Below, one piece after another: positions 9,976 to 20,974 of a DNA stretch of 64,000 bases. Location: assembly GCA_910574455.1 (NCBI GenBank), contig CAJSYZ010000004.1, positions 2,356,001-2,420,000 of the forward strand, written 5' to 3'. A model generated the notes under the pieces. That model made no database searches, had not been told where the DNA came from, and saw nothing but the letters and a program-made list of their open reading frames with translations. The number at the start of each line of letters is the position of its first letter. Within the stretch, counting starts at the first letter, position 1. The DNA comes from Trichaptum fuscoviolaceum. Taxonomy: Eukaryota > Basidiomycota > Agaricomycetes > Hymenochaetales > Trichaptaceae. The position numbers were made by a program, and so were the translations under genes.

Positions 9976-11818
9976 TTAAATGCGGACTAAAAGGGGTACA
10001 AGTTCCGGGTCTAATTTAACTTTAGTACTAAGGCGGCTGGCATGGTGTGGTAAAATTCCGCGTGAAAGGGGGTCTGCAGGGTTATCGGCGCTACGAATGT
10101 ATGCGGTGGATAAAAAAACTGTCATGATTTAGTAAAGTGGAAGAAAGACGAGATAAGGACGAATGTTGAGTTGCGCCACGAGAGAATGAGGAGTCAATAG
10201 CTCCGATAACTCCTTGGTTATCAGAATGAATTAAAAAATGAGAATTTCGAGGATGAATTGAACATAATAAAGATACAGCGAGCTCGACTGCTACCATCTC
10301 AGCCCAACCGATTGAGCGGGATGAAGAAAAGGCTGCTGAAGAAAGACGAAACGCGGCCCACTTATCATTAATTAAAATGCCAATGCCCCAAGAAGTTGAA
10401 GCGTCGACGAAGACGCGTAAAGGGAGCACCGGAGGTGGTGAAGCGACAGAACATCCGAAAAACTGTAGAGATAATTGAGAATTCCACCATAGTATATCGG
10501 TACGGAGAGGGGTGGGGATGGGAAGGGAAAGAAAGGCTGAAGCATTAGGGGGGAATCGAGCTACGAAAGAACGTAAGTGAAACAGGCGAGTGCGAGCGGA
10601 TCTTTGAATGAGGCAGCAATGATTAAGGGATCCAAGTAGGATCTGAGCAGAGCGTAAAGTGCTCTTTTTCTCCGAGAGCCAGGTGGTGCAGCGAAGTGAG
10701 AATTTCTTTTTCTTGGACTCGGGCAACTGAACTATACGTTGAGGAATATCCCATAGGAAGCCGAGATATGTGAAAGAAGTAGAGAAATCGTGGAATTTAG
10801 GAAGAGACCAGGGGAGTCCAAGTTTGTTTGCGATGTCGAATACGAGATTAGCATCATATGAATAATGATAAGGAGCAACTGAATTGCAAGTATAGCGAAA
10901 GAAAATAATGTCATCGACCCATTTGAGCACCTGCTGAGCTCCGTAATGTTTAACTATGGCAACGAAGCAATCAGCTACCCGACCAAAAAGTCCGGCTGAG
11001 CTAGCAGAACCGAATGCTACGCAATGATCGATATAAACCTTCCCTTCCCAGGAGACGCAGAAATGACATTGGTCTTCTGGGTGGACCGGAATATTGCGGT
11101 AAGCGCTATCCACGTCGAAGACGGCGACTTGAGTACCTGGGGGTGCCTTAGCGACCAAGAAATAACATTGAGCGAACGAGCCCCACTCGCAAGGAAAGTC
11201 GTCGGAATTGATTTCTGAATTTACTGATGAATAAACGCTATTATTGCGGGGAAACGAGAGATCCTGGATAATGCGAGATTTGTCGGAATTTGGTTTTGGT
11301 ACGACGCCAAGTGGTGCAGTGCGAAAGGGACCGATGAGAGTTAGAAGTTGGGAGACAGAGAAAGGTCCGGAGTAACGATTAAGGGCGAGTTCTTTGCTGA
11401 TATGCTCGTTGACTATTTGAGGTGAGGTAAGAGCTGATTTATGATTGTCTGGAATGAAAGGAGTCGTTAAGGATGAGGAGACGCCTGTCTTGAACCCATT
11501 ACGAAGGCCGAGAGGAACGTCACTAAACTGGTCGAGCAGCGAGCAATCGGTAAGCGCTCTGTCCCAGGCGTCGGCCAGTAAAGGCGTTACAATCTTAAAG
11601 AAGGGACACGCGAGCATTTGCGTGCGTTGTGACCCTTCTGGCCGCAAAGAGTGCATCGATGCTCGCGAGCGCACCCCGCACAATTGGAGGAGTTGTTGTT
11701 CCACTTGTAGCATAATTGCGCGTTGTCTGGCCCGAGCCAGCGTCCCGTTTTGTCTTGCACGAGATAAGGGGCCTTGGGCACCGTGCAGGTGAAACCGGAG
11801 TGTCCGAGGTGTCCGCAC
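9976..11818 (-). CDS. Reverse transcriptase-RNase H of the DIRS-type element, frameshifted near its end
   Basis: This is the polymerase that copies element RNA. RT motifs include PLGVVPKPNSDKSRIIQDLS, VFDVDSAYRNIPVHPED, AFGSASSAGLFGRVAD and the catalytic box KWVDDIIFF. The RNase H domain shows VFVDASTSWGIGI, a Glu in WAEMVAVELA and an Asp in IHSDNQGVIGAID. The frame stops at 10091. The expected family ending (YIRSADNPADPLSRG) continues in another frame to a stop at 9976. The shift falls near a run of seven A on the plus strand (10112..10118), where one base fewer restores the frame. The coding region overlaps Gag by ~230 bases in the -1 frame, so it is probably made by -1 frameshifting or internal initiation. 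Confidence 0.88.
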
Positions 11819-13728
11819 ACGATGCAGAAGGTCCTGGCCGTGGGTTCGCTGATCGAGTAGGGCCGAAATGTACGACCACGATCATATCGGCTTGACGACG
11901 CGTAAGAGCGGGAGTTACGCCTTGGAGATGGCGAGCGCGAGCGCGGTCGATGGCTGCGATAATTGCGCCGAGGAGACGGAGAATGAGAGCGTTTGCGAGA
12001 ACCTGAATTGTTCTCAATGACACCTTTCGATATGTCGGTGTTGTACTTCCGAAGCGTGGAATTGAAAATGTTCGGTTCGAAACCCGTAGGAATGTAGCCT
12101 TGAGTGGCGACGAATCCTCGTATCTGGATGTCGTAACGAAGATAAAGGAGAAATTCGTCATAAAAGTCAGGTTGTGCGACAATCCATTCGTAGTGTTGTT
12201 GTAGGCCACGGACAATACGTCTCTTGGAAGGGCGATTGCAATGATACTCGATGAGTCGCAGATAGGTGGGATAGGCGCGAAGCCATTCGACCACGGTCAT
12301 CTTGAATTCGGCTTCCGAGTCGGGAGCTTTAGTTACCAGGGTGAACGCGCCGCTTGAATTGGTCTGCGCATATTGTATGTCTGCTGTTGGACGGCGATTA
12401 AACTCCGATATGTTGTCCGGGGTGAGGATGTGGAGGGGTAAAGGTTCCTTCCAGTTTTCCATGATCTTCAATGCGTGACGGGGAAAGGTTGTAATGGTAG
12501 CTAGTAAGTGACCATTTTCGTCGACGTCAGTCGGGAGAATGAAGTTATCATTCGGAACATGGGTGGGCGTGGTATGTCCGCGGGACGAGGGTGCGGGATT
12601 TCGAACAGTGGGCGACGGTAGAGCTGTACGCGCGAGAGACACGGGAGTGCGACGAAGGGAGGGTGTTAAGGTCCTAGGCCGAGTTGTAGGGGGCTCAGTG
12701 ATCGAGGAGCGAAGGCGCGTGGGTGTGCGAGCAGCCTCGGGCGATACCTCACGACGAGGGGGGGTCTGAAGCGGTGGAAGAGGTCCTGGTCGATCCACTG
12801 AAAGGCATTTTGATTAGTTTTGACGGAAGCGAATTGCAACGCAGATCAGGAACGAAGGTAAATCAACAGGGCCAACCCTGAGTAACAATTGGATATTCAA
12901 GGGTCAAAACGTAAAGCCAGTACGGCATTGCGGGGAAACGATTTGAATTAAGTTTCGAAGCATAATGAAATGCGAATAGGAGCATAACGAAATGCGAATC
13001 GGAGCATAATGAAATGCGAATGGGAGCATAATGAAATGCGGCAAGGAGCATAATGAAATGCGAAGTAAGTGTGAAGGCTTGGATAGCCAGATGATGATTG
13101 GCATATAAATGCGTGATAAGGAGTTGATGGGCATATATATGCGTAATAAAGGCGTTGAAGAGCATATATATGCGTAATATTCTGTGAGGCCGAAAGCCAG
13201 GAGTAAAGTAACGGGGCATAATGAAATGCGTTATGCGAGGCATATGAAGTGAAGAATGGCCTTGATGTGAAAGCGAGCGACGACTGAGCAAAGTGAGCAT
13301 ACGCTCGAGAAACTCAGCGGCCGCAGCTCGAAATGAACCTAATAATTACATTAATGAATGAAAGGGAAGGACGACTTACACCTCGGAATCTGAATTCCAT
13401 TCTGCCTGAGTGCGCGAGCGAAATTCTCGTTCAACTTCTCCAGCCCAATCATGTAAGCCTCGCGGTCGTCGGGTGGGGCAAGTTCCAAAAGTTGACGGCC
13501 ACGTTGACCTGGGCCGGCGAGGCTAATGTTCGACATCGAGGGAGATGTGGGGAGGGGTGGGTGGGGAGGTTGCGCTATGCTCTCGGGTGAACGGGGTGGC
13601 ACGATGTCGGATCCAGCTCTGGGTGGAATATCGTCGATGCCACCGTCAGAATGAGCACTTCGAGGTGGATGTTGGCTAGGAGTTTCCGGAACCTCGCCTT
13701 CCTGATGTTGTCGGCGAGTGTAAACCAT
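11587..13728 (-). CDS. Gag-like protein of the DIRS-type element with C-terminal zinc knuckles
   Basis: The nucleocapsid-type protein is modelled as two exons, 13380..13728 and 11587..12797, 519 residues. The start is MVYTRRQHQEGEVPETP. The donor is GTAAGT and the acceptor TTTCAG. A Pro/Arg/Thr-rich region is followed by a helical domain (VVEWLRAYPTYLRLIEYHC) and an SR-rich stretch (RKRSHSPSPRRNYRSHRPRS). Two cysteine clusters follow: FCIVCGHLGHSGFTC and HRCTLCGQKGHNARKC, both CCHC knuckles, with an intervening LCYKWNNNSSNCAGC. The 582-base intron is unusually long for this window and is filled with short palindromic repeats. The splice is inferred from phase and signals. A related stand-alone gene lies at 27223. 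Confidence 0.82.
12959..13230. repeat. 22-base tandem repeat and ATATAT palindromes inside the Gag intron
   Basis: Five units of 22 bases built on AGCATAATGAAATGCGAA run from 12959 to about 13068. Further on are the palindromes GCATATATATGC (twice), GCATATAAATGC and one more GCATAATGAAATGC near 13216. All share a GCAT...ATGC frame. Confidence 0.85.
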
Positions 13729-13762
13729 CTTTATAGAGAACTCGAAGACTCGAAGAGAAGAA

Positions 13763-13915
13763 CAAAGACAAAGTCTCGGAAGAGTAGAGGATAGTGGTGG
13801 ATGAGACGGAAGAGTATGCGCGGGTGTCGCGCGCATACGGTCACCTTGTCTCGGTGACTAGGTCATGTGCACCTTCCTCCTTGGTGAGTCGTGGGACTTC
13901 TTTGAAGTCCTGTCA
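13763..13915 (-). repeat. Split direct repeat, 153-base unit, left terminal copy
   Basis: This is the left (5') end of the element in its minus-strand sense and matches the inner copy 8396..8548. Host coding sequence of the FMP52-like gene begins immediately beyond it. Confidence 0.9.
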
Positions 13916-14133
13916 TCCCACTTCCCATCTTTCAACCCCGACTCGCCAAGCTTCTCAAAGTCAATGACCTTCTGCTCAACCTTGCTCGCGCCCTCCCCGA
14001 GTTGATCTTTGGGCGTAACGCGCCTCCCATATTCTCCAACTCGAGTGAACTCGGGCGATTTGATGAGCTCTCGGAGAACATGCTTGCCGGTCGCGCCGGT
14101 AGCGCCGATAATCAAAGCCGACCTCATTGACAT

Positions 14134-17100
14134 ATGGCTGTCTCTTCCTGGGGCTCTGTTTTTACGGAGGTTGGCATAGCCATATTGTCATTTTATATAT
14201 GACGCGCACGCGCTCGTTATACTTGACATGGTAAACAGGGAAGCAGTGACGCAAGCCATCCTGCCGACTCGGAAGGTCTGCTACGCATCACAGTGTCGAG
14301 GTCGGCTTCCCATATATATTGCTGTGATTGTCAATAGCTCTCCGAGTTGTGCGGGTTCCTCGCCGGCGATGTCGTGGTCAAAAACCTTATTATACGACCT
14401 TGTTAATTTGTAGAGATTCGATGCTGGAGAATCGACATGCGTACCTATCACAGGAGATAACGAAGGAGCCCTTTCGCAAACTACATGCATTCCAGTTTCC
14501 TAGGCGGTTGGGTCAACCTTGACAAGCATCATAGAGACGAACGACTAAAGGTGGCGTCTGTGAAGGCAAAAAATGCATACCGGAGACTGCTACATCGAAG
14601 GGGACCGTAACGTGAGTAATTTACTGACTTTAGCACAAACGCAAATCACGGATGATGTCTGGGTTGAATTTTGACTGGTCAGGTGCCGGATTTATTGTAT
14701 ATAGAATAATAAGGCTTGTATTAATACTCACGCTCGCGAGTTATAGGGAAGTGTAGCGTACGTAGAGTATTTGACGTCGACCACCTACACAGCGGAAAAG
14801 ATTGTCACGAAGGACAAGATCAATTTTATAATCATCTTCTTACGGTAGAAAAGTCTATCATGAACTACAAGAGTGGGCTGGCTTCGTGCACTCACATTTG
14901 GGCTCCGTCTTGATCTCTTACCCCGCACCATACGCGCTACACCGTGACAATACCGTTTTCGAACGAAAGCTCATCAACGCCTCTATAACCTGCGGACCTT
15001 TCAGCGATAACATCTTCTAGCTTCTAGACAGTGGCATCCACATCCTTTGGGCCTTTATTGCGTTGACAGTTTACAGATGTACTGATTACCATTACCGCAG
15101 AGCCATCTTGATTTCTGAATTATATTAACTTCGTGAAGATCCTATACTACTAGTAGTGGATCTGACGTGGTGTGTAGACTTAAACATTGGTGAATTGGAT
15201 GGTCGTTCTCTGCGAATAAATACAGAGAACACGTACAATGCAATGAGGAGATCTTAGTTCAGCCCGCTATTGCATAGAGTAAGAAGACAGGATAGTCTTC
15301 AATAAACTTGGTTGGCTAGGTAGGGGGTTGATGGATGCCAGTGGAGAAAATTATGTAGTACTACACAACGATCCGCGGCACACATAGCCTGCAGATTTTT
15401 ACCACTTATGGTATGGGTGAGTCTCACATGTGGTCAGCAGCCATGTGACAGTTGGTAGCGATAAAGCTACGTCGATGGTACCATCGTGTAGCCATAGTCC
15501 CTGGCAGCCACCTGGCCCGAGCAAGCTGGCTACTTAATGGCAAAAAAGCTGGCAGCCAGCTGACACAGAAAATGGCAGCTCTTGCCATTAAACATGGTTG
15601 CTACGGATGCATCAATTTCATTTCTTTCTGGATTCACAAAATGATATTTAAAAATAAATTATATATTATTGATGAATAAAATACATAAATACATAAATCC
15701 ACTATCACAATAATCAGGAGCAAATAACTTACATTAGCACGACCAAAACACAAGAATAAAGCCAACAGAGCACAGAGAGGTCATCTTCCACAATAGAGAG
15801 CAGATGGAATAAGCCCCAGACCTAGATTAGAACAATACTCCGAGGCTTCTTTCGACCATTCACCAGTCCAGTTCCTTCATATCCTTTCAGACCCTCAGAG
15901 ATAGATCACCAGCACCCCAGAAAAGAATGCGCGACACCTTGCTCCATCTAGATAAGCTACAGCAAGGCAAGGCAAGGCAAACACCGGGCACTTGAGGAAA
16001 GAAGACAAGACAAAAGCAAGCGGGAAGCAGAGTATGCGGAATGCGGAGGAATGTCTTGCCAGCAAAAGCCATCAACTTCGATGTAGATGCAGCAACACTA
16101 GAAGGAAGTCAACGAGACATAGAGCTCAAAGTCAAGCGCGAGAGAGGTGTTGACCGTGACAAGGATGGAAGGAAAGGCCGTCGCCCAAGACAGCACGAGA
16201 GACATTTGGCGGTGTCGATGGTAGGACACCTGTTCTGACCATTGGTAGTGTTGTTGAAGGGGGGAAGGACAGTCGTAAGGGGGGAAAGTAACAGTCGGTG
16301 GAGTTGAATCTTCCGGCAATGGCTTTTGCAAGCTGTTTGCGCTGCCATCGTGGCAAGTGAGTGAGCACGGAGAGCGCAGGTGAGGCCATTTTTTTGTCGT
16401 ACGACTGCATGTAAGTCACATGATTGGCTCACCAAGCTTAGGGCAGGTACCAAAGGACTTAGAGAATTTAGAATCGCCGGAGCTCTTCTAAGAGCTTGCT
16501 CACAAAAGTAAATATGTCTCACGAAGAGGAGCATGTGGCAGGCAAGTCTAGTCACACCTGGCTAACACTTGATTTCTATTTAGGTACCAAGCGTACGTAA
16601 ACAGTTAGCAGACTCGTACCCGTAGGCCTGCCGGCCAAGATGACCGTGTGATTTGGCAACAAGCTCCCTGACCATGCATAAACCATATAGGGACCCTTTG
16701 AATTCTATTGGTCTTACAACCCGTGCACAACTTGATCATGTAATAATGGTAGCTATATATGTACTTCCCATCAACCACATTTTCTGATCTAACGTCTACC
16801 CACATTTAGCAGCCTAGACCTAGCCACCCTTTTTTGGGTTCGTGGTGTACATAGAAATTTGAAATGATACCCCGGGGCCTGGGATTTCCCGTGACAAGTT
16901 GAATTGCGTGACTAGTACACACGTGAGCATGTGACGCTTGTTTTGGCTGTCACATGCACCTCGTGTCGCCGTCCTTTTCTTTCTCTTTCTTCACCTTTTC
17001 TAAGGTAATGTTAGGCGACATTAAATTTACTGACTGCATATCGAAGGGTGAAAGTTCATGTTACAACATAGAAACATAAACTTCTTTTCGTTCAAGTAAA

Positions 17101-17169
17101 TCACTCCGTTCTTTCCTTTCACCCTGACTAACGCCAGCCTCACGCAGCGTTTCTGTTCGTTAACGCGTC
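14134..17169. other. 3 kb non-coding region with palindromes
   Basis: I see no gene I can support. Short open frames at 16098..16555 (minus) overlap one another in different frames and match nothing. The part at 15425..15592 holds several nested inverted repeats, described separately. Just before the gene at 17170 are several CACGTG- or CACATG-like sites (about 16915-16965). Confidence 0.4.
15425..15592. repeat. Cluster of nested inverted repeats
   Basis: CACATG/CATGTG arms flank 15425..15448. A palindrome centred on GGTACC at about 15466..15492 has arms GCTACG-TCGATG and CATCG-TGTAGC. TAATGGCAA...AGCTG pairs with CAGCT...TTGCCATTA across 15535..15590. This could be a small MITE-like relic, but no target duplication was identified. 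Confidence 0.45.
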
Positions 17170-19868
17170 ATGGGCAATCTGCGCAACATACTATCTGTTG
17201 ACGGCCAGATTGTGATTACTTTCAACACGGACAAGCGATTCCCTCCTCAACCAAACTTATCGGCTTGCGACAAAGGACCAAAACTGCGACAGATGCACCT
17301 ACCTTACTTCGAGTCAAACGCCTTCCCTTATTTGTGCGCAGTACCCGCAGCGCCGGACTACTCGGGAGCAATACTTGGGCAGCTGAATCTGACAACTGAA
17401 GAATTCCCAATAATCAAGACAGCTTCGGGATTTCGGCTCGACCCCAAGTTAGCGACCAGTTGGCTTCGACTGGAGAATTTACTATCAGGAATTGCAAGGA
17501 TACTTCTTGAGAGTGCGCAACCCTCTCTGCCATCGGAGTACAGATTTCCACCATATCCACATACACTAGGCTATCAAGACACCTTCGATTCGAGTCTTGA
17601 GGCCACTCATGCGGTTCAGAGATCAAGGGACGCATTCCAACCCCTTATAGCACATGTCGCCTGGGCCGCTATTCTCCACAGAGGCATACGATACCTGAGC
17701 GCGTGTAAGGCTCAGAGTCGTGGAAATGAAAGTAAAATTCTGGCGAAAGTCGATCTGGACGAGGGTTGGTCGGACCTTCTCATTAACAAGCACAAAGTGC
17801 ATCCTGCCTTCGTGAACGAGCTGAAGGTTTCAGCTGTGTGCAACTTTAGCATCGAAAGGGCTGGAGTTGTGGTTAGAAATCCCAAAGGTTGGGTTTTCAA
17901 TGACAGAATTCAATCTCTTGTCATCTCGTCCGTCCCTGTATGGCTCATTTGGGGGGAGAGCCCGAACCATTTCCCAGAAGAGACCTGGACTCCTGAGCTA
18001 GCGCACATCTTCGTACCCTCTGCGAAGGAATTGCAATCGGCATTGAGGAGAACAGCAAAGGATACACAAGTCATCGAAAACCCCATGTATGGTGTCAAAA
18101 GAATCGTAGAGACGAAGATTGATCGTCCCGAGAATCTAAAGGGCACAAAGAACGGGGGTCCGGATGTCCATGAGTGGATAAACCGTAGGAAGGCCATGAT
18201 CAAAGAAGCAATTCTTTCGGCGGACGAGGACAAACGAGCTGAGTGGCAACAACGACAGATTGGGTCGGAAAGGAATCAGTGCCCCACTAAAGATGGCCCT
18301 CTCGTGTATGAATGGAAAAGAGATCAAAACCACTTCCCGGTACGGATACGCGTTGGCAGTTCAAAAGTTGCGCAAACATGGACTCTTTTCGGTGATAGGC
18401 AACGCTGGTTCAATTGTGCTCTGAATGAGTGGGAGCTCTGCAGCGAACTAGATCCTTCGGATACCCCTCAGAGCGTGGAGCCTGAGTTATCGTCTGTCGA
18501 GCAAGCCCAGGATGAGGTGATCGAGGGATGGCTTCCACTTCAAGAGTTAGAAGAGCAAGTGAATGTCGCAATGCTTTCACGGTTAAACGCTTTCCAACTT
18601 GAAGCAGATGAAATAGTTGTGAATACTCCTACAGAAACCCAAGTGAGTAAAATCGGTCTCGACGCTTATCCCTTACTCTCCACTCGCTTCGGATTCTCAT
18701 ACACACCGGGAGAGAAATACGCATCGATATCCAAAGTACCGATAAAACTCGAGAAAGCTATCAGGATCGTCGGAGGTAGGCTCGTGCAGCAGGAGTCGGA
18801 ACCTTCGACAATCCCGTCTGGTTTGGAAGCCAGTTTCATTCAGTATACAATGTTTTTGGATGCTATTGGGCGCACTGCAGAAGAGGGCAGTGAATTGGAA
18901 TTGCCACCCGCTATATGCGACCTCTACCCGGAGAACCGGCGATTTCTTGGAAAACTGCCCAGTCCAATCCGCATTCGCCCTGTGCAGGCGGAGGACAAGA
19001 TTTTCTATTTTCTGAACCACGAGCTCGACGAATGTCTTGCTTGGCAGTTGGCAGTGACAGACCCATGCACTGCTTTACACGCCGTGCGTCTCAAACCGTC
19101 ATCAATCGCTGAGCTTACTCGCGAGTTTATCAGATGCAGAACTCCCTTCTTCACCTTCAAGATTTCTGGGGAAGATAGAGAGGGTAGCAACCTTGGTCTC
19201 CCTGGACTTCGAAAATGCTCAGGAATCCGTATAGGGTTGGGAGTGAGACCCTTAGGACATGTTTTCAACAACACAGACTACGTAGCTTACGAGGCGGTGC
19301 AAAAACGATTATTGACAAACCAGCGCATTGCTTGGGCTGCGATAAAACGAGGGGGTATCCTATCCCGTCTAGCATCTGGTCTTGTAGATGAAGAGGATGT
19401 TCTCGATGGGCCATCCGGAATAGCCAATGACCATCCTGTCCAGATTAAAGTCAAGAAGAATGGATGTAGCCTCACATACTACGACGATGGTATATCAGAA
19501 GAAGAAATTGCAACTTTCGTCGGTTTATACAGTAACCAAGGTTCGAAATCAGTTTCTTGTGCTCGCTGGCTCACCTTCATCCTCATACAGGACCCTTAGG
19601 TAGTCCTTCTCAACTTTCTTGGTGGCCAACACTCAGCAAATTTGAGGAAAGCGGCTTAAATCTTGGCATATGGACACCAAGATGTGAAGAATGGTTTCTA
19701 TCACGAGGACGTAGTACTTCATTGGTTGCTGGTGAGCACAAGGAGCGGATACCTTTATCCTCGAGGCAGTGGCGCAATCAGCTGCGTTGCGAGATGGAAA
19801 CAAAACGAATGCTCAGAGGCGCGCGGATACTTGCGTCCAGATACATCGCCGAGTACTATGCGGAGTAA
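17170..19868 (+). CDS. Unrecognised 882-residue protein, two exons
   Basis: Exons 17170..19540 and 19591..19868 join in frame through a 50-base intron (GTTCGA...ATACAG) to give 882 residues, starting MGNLRNILSVDGQIVITFNT. I recognise no catalytic motif, signal peptide or membrane segment. The protein is globular-looking with evenly spread charged residues; the last ~90 residues are Arg-rich (KRMLRGARILASRYIAEYYAE). The first intron-free ~790 codons without a stop argue strongly for a real gene. It may belong to a basidiomycete-specific family of unknown function; I cannot name it. Confidence 0.8.
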
Positions 19869-20970
19869 CCCTCAATTGAGATAAGCAACTTTCCACTTCG
19901 TATCTATTCATTTTAATATAAACACTTGCTACCGGGATACTACACGTGCCTGCGCAGTAAAAAGGGTAGCTTACAAAACTGACCAGAGGGGCCTGTGCAT
20001 ATATAGCAGTCAAGTTTTTGGATGAGTTTTCTGCCATACATACATATATTTCTCATGTACCACATCATATTACCAAAAGTTGCAAGTTCAGTAGTGCTAT
20101 CTAACACGACAGCTATTCAGTCAAGATGATCATGGCACGAGGTTACATTCCCAAAAAATTGGAACGTTTTGGGACGGGCCGCCAACTTTGGTCGGCATAA
20201 ATCTTAGAAATCAGATTAAGCGTAGGTCCCATTGAAGCAAGGTACTAGTATACAGCCACACAAATCTTATCTTTTTCGCTTGCATATGATCAAAGTTGTA
20301 AACAATGAAGAAGAGGGGAAGCTCGCGCGTGAATTGAACTTAATCGCGTCTCGGCCTCAAGCTCAGTCACGTGAACTTGAACTCGAAGATAGACACTGGC
20401 AGACGGTCCGATTCTCTTCTTCTCGAACTTCCACTTCCGAGTCATGGCTTCATTCGAAACGCACCTTTTTTAAGACAGCCGTGAAAAATGTCGAAGCGTA
20501 AATGCTATATAAAGAAACACGAGCGCGGGGTGCAATGGGATCCGCTTCATTACTTCCAGTAAAAGCTACCGTTCGAGCCTTCGAGGTCACAGCAGTGAGA
20601 ATCAGATTACCAGTCAGGAAGGGAACCGTATGTTCTAAGAGTTAGAATCAAATACAAAAGGCAGGTACGTATACTCATAGGGCGCTTAGGTGTGATTGGC
20701 GCGCATTACGGTGAAGCAGAAGTGTTCGAGAATTTCTGCAACTCAAAGGCGGGAGTCTGCTTCTCACTATACATTCCGAAGAAGCGCTTGGTCGTCTTAT
20801 CGTACGTTGCCTCTAGCTGGCGCCCACGTTTGGACCTTCCTTCGCCCCCACCTCCATCCCCATCGTCAACCTTCAAAATCGCCTACTGTTACATTTCACG
20901 GTGCCCGTCCACTGCCCAGTACATCACATTGCTGTAGCTACTCCATGGGTATGTTCTTCCATACTGTTTA
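19869..20970. other. Intergenic or degraded region
   Basis: I see no gene here. Weak plus-strand frames at 20692..20971 overlap in two registers. The end of this stretch may contain decayed 5' exons of the membrane-protein locus that follows. Confidence 0.3.
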
Positions 20971-20974
20971 GTTC

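Larger units (their letters stand above)
8172..13915 (-). mobile_element. DIRS-type (Ngaro/PAT-like) tyrosine-recombinase retrotransposon
   Basis: The element reads on the minus strand. It has a left repeat copy (13763..13915), Gag, RT-RNase H, a tyrosine recombinase, then three right-hand blocks: 8549..8732, 8396..8548 and 8172..8355. The outer left repeat matches the middle right block (153 bases, one difference seen). The first and third right blocks match each other (184 bases, one difference seen). This A1-ORFs-B1-A2-B2 arrangement is the split direct repeat of Ngaro and PAT elements, which integrate as circles by tyrosine recombination. There is no obvious target duplication: the host codons GAT G and TT GTC resume directly. 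One or two terminal bases are ambiguous. The near-identical repeats suggest a young insertion. Confidence 0.92.
7286..14133 (-). pseudogene. FMP52-like NAD(P)-binding protein gene, first exon split by a retrotransposon
   Basis: The family (yeast Fmp52, animal HTATIP2/TIP30-like) comprises short-chain dehydrogenase-type proteins; yeast Fmp52 is mitochondrial. Host pieces in coding order: 14133..~13914, [5.7 kb insertion], ~8169..8157, 8093..8034, 7984..7912, 7856..7816, 7757..7629, 7559..7505, 7444..7286. Joined without the insertion they stay in one frame for 249 residues. The start carries the Rossmann motif IIGATGATGKHVLRELIKS and GEYGRRVT. The parts after the insertion read FEKIDREYVVNAARAAKTDD, SVGANAQSRFLYTRSKGLTE and VFRPGMLTNGDRPPGR. 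The insertion lies inside the strand-forming DVVIIT segment, 13 bases before the first intron donor. With 5.7 kb of element inside an exon the gene should not be functional unless the insertion is polymorphic or spliced out. Confidence 0.85.

Noticed and set aside
12959..13068. Regular 22-base repeats that could be taken for a CRISPR array
   Set aside because: The units are contiguous without unique spacers, lie in an intron of a eukaryotic retroelement, and there are no cas genes.
13858..13913. Continuation of the FMP52-like frame into the element (DDRTSKKSHDSPRRKV)
   Set aside because: These codons lie inside the 153-base terminal repeat of the retrotransposon, so they are not part of the host protein.
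16098..16555. Overlapping minus-strand frames of 77 to 148 codons
   Set aside because: Three registers are open at once, which points to base composition and not to a gene.
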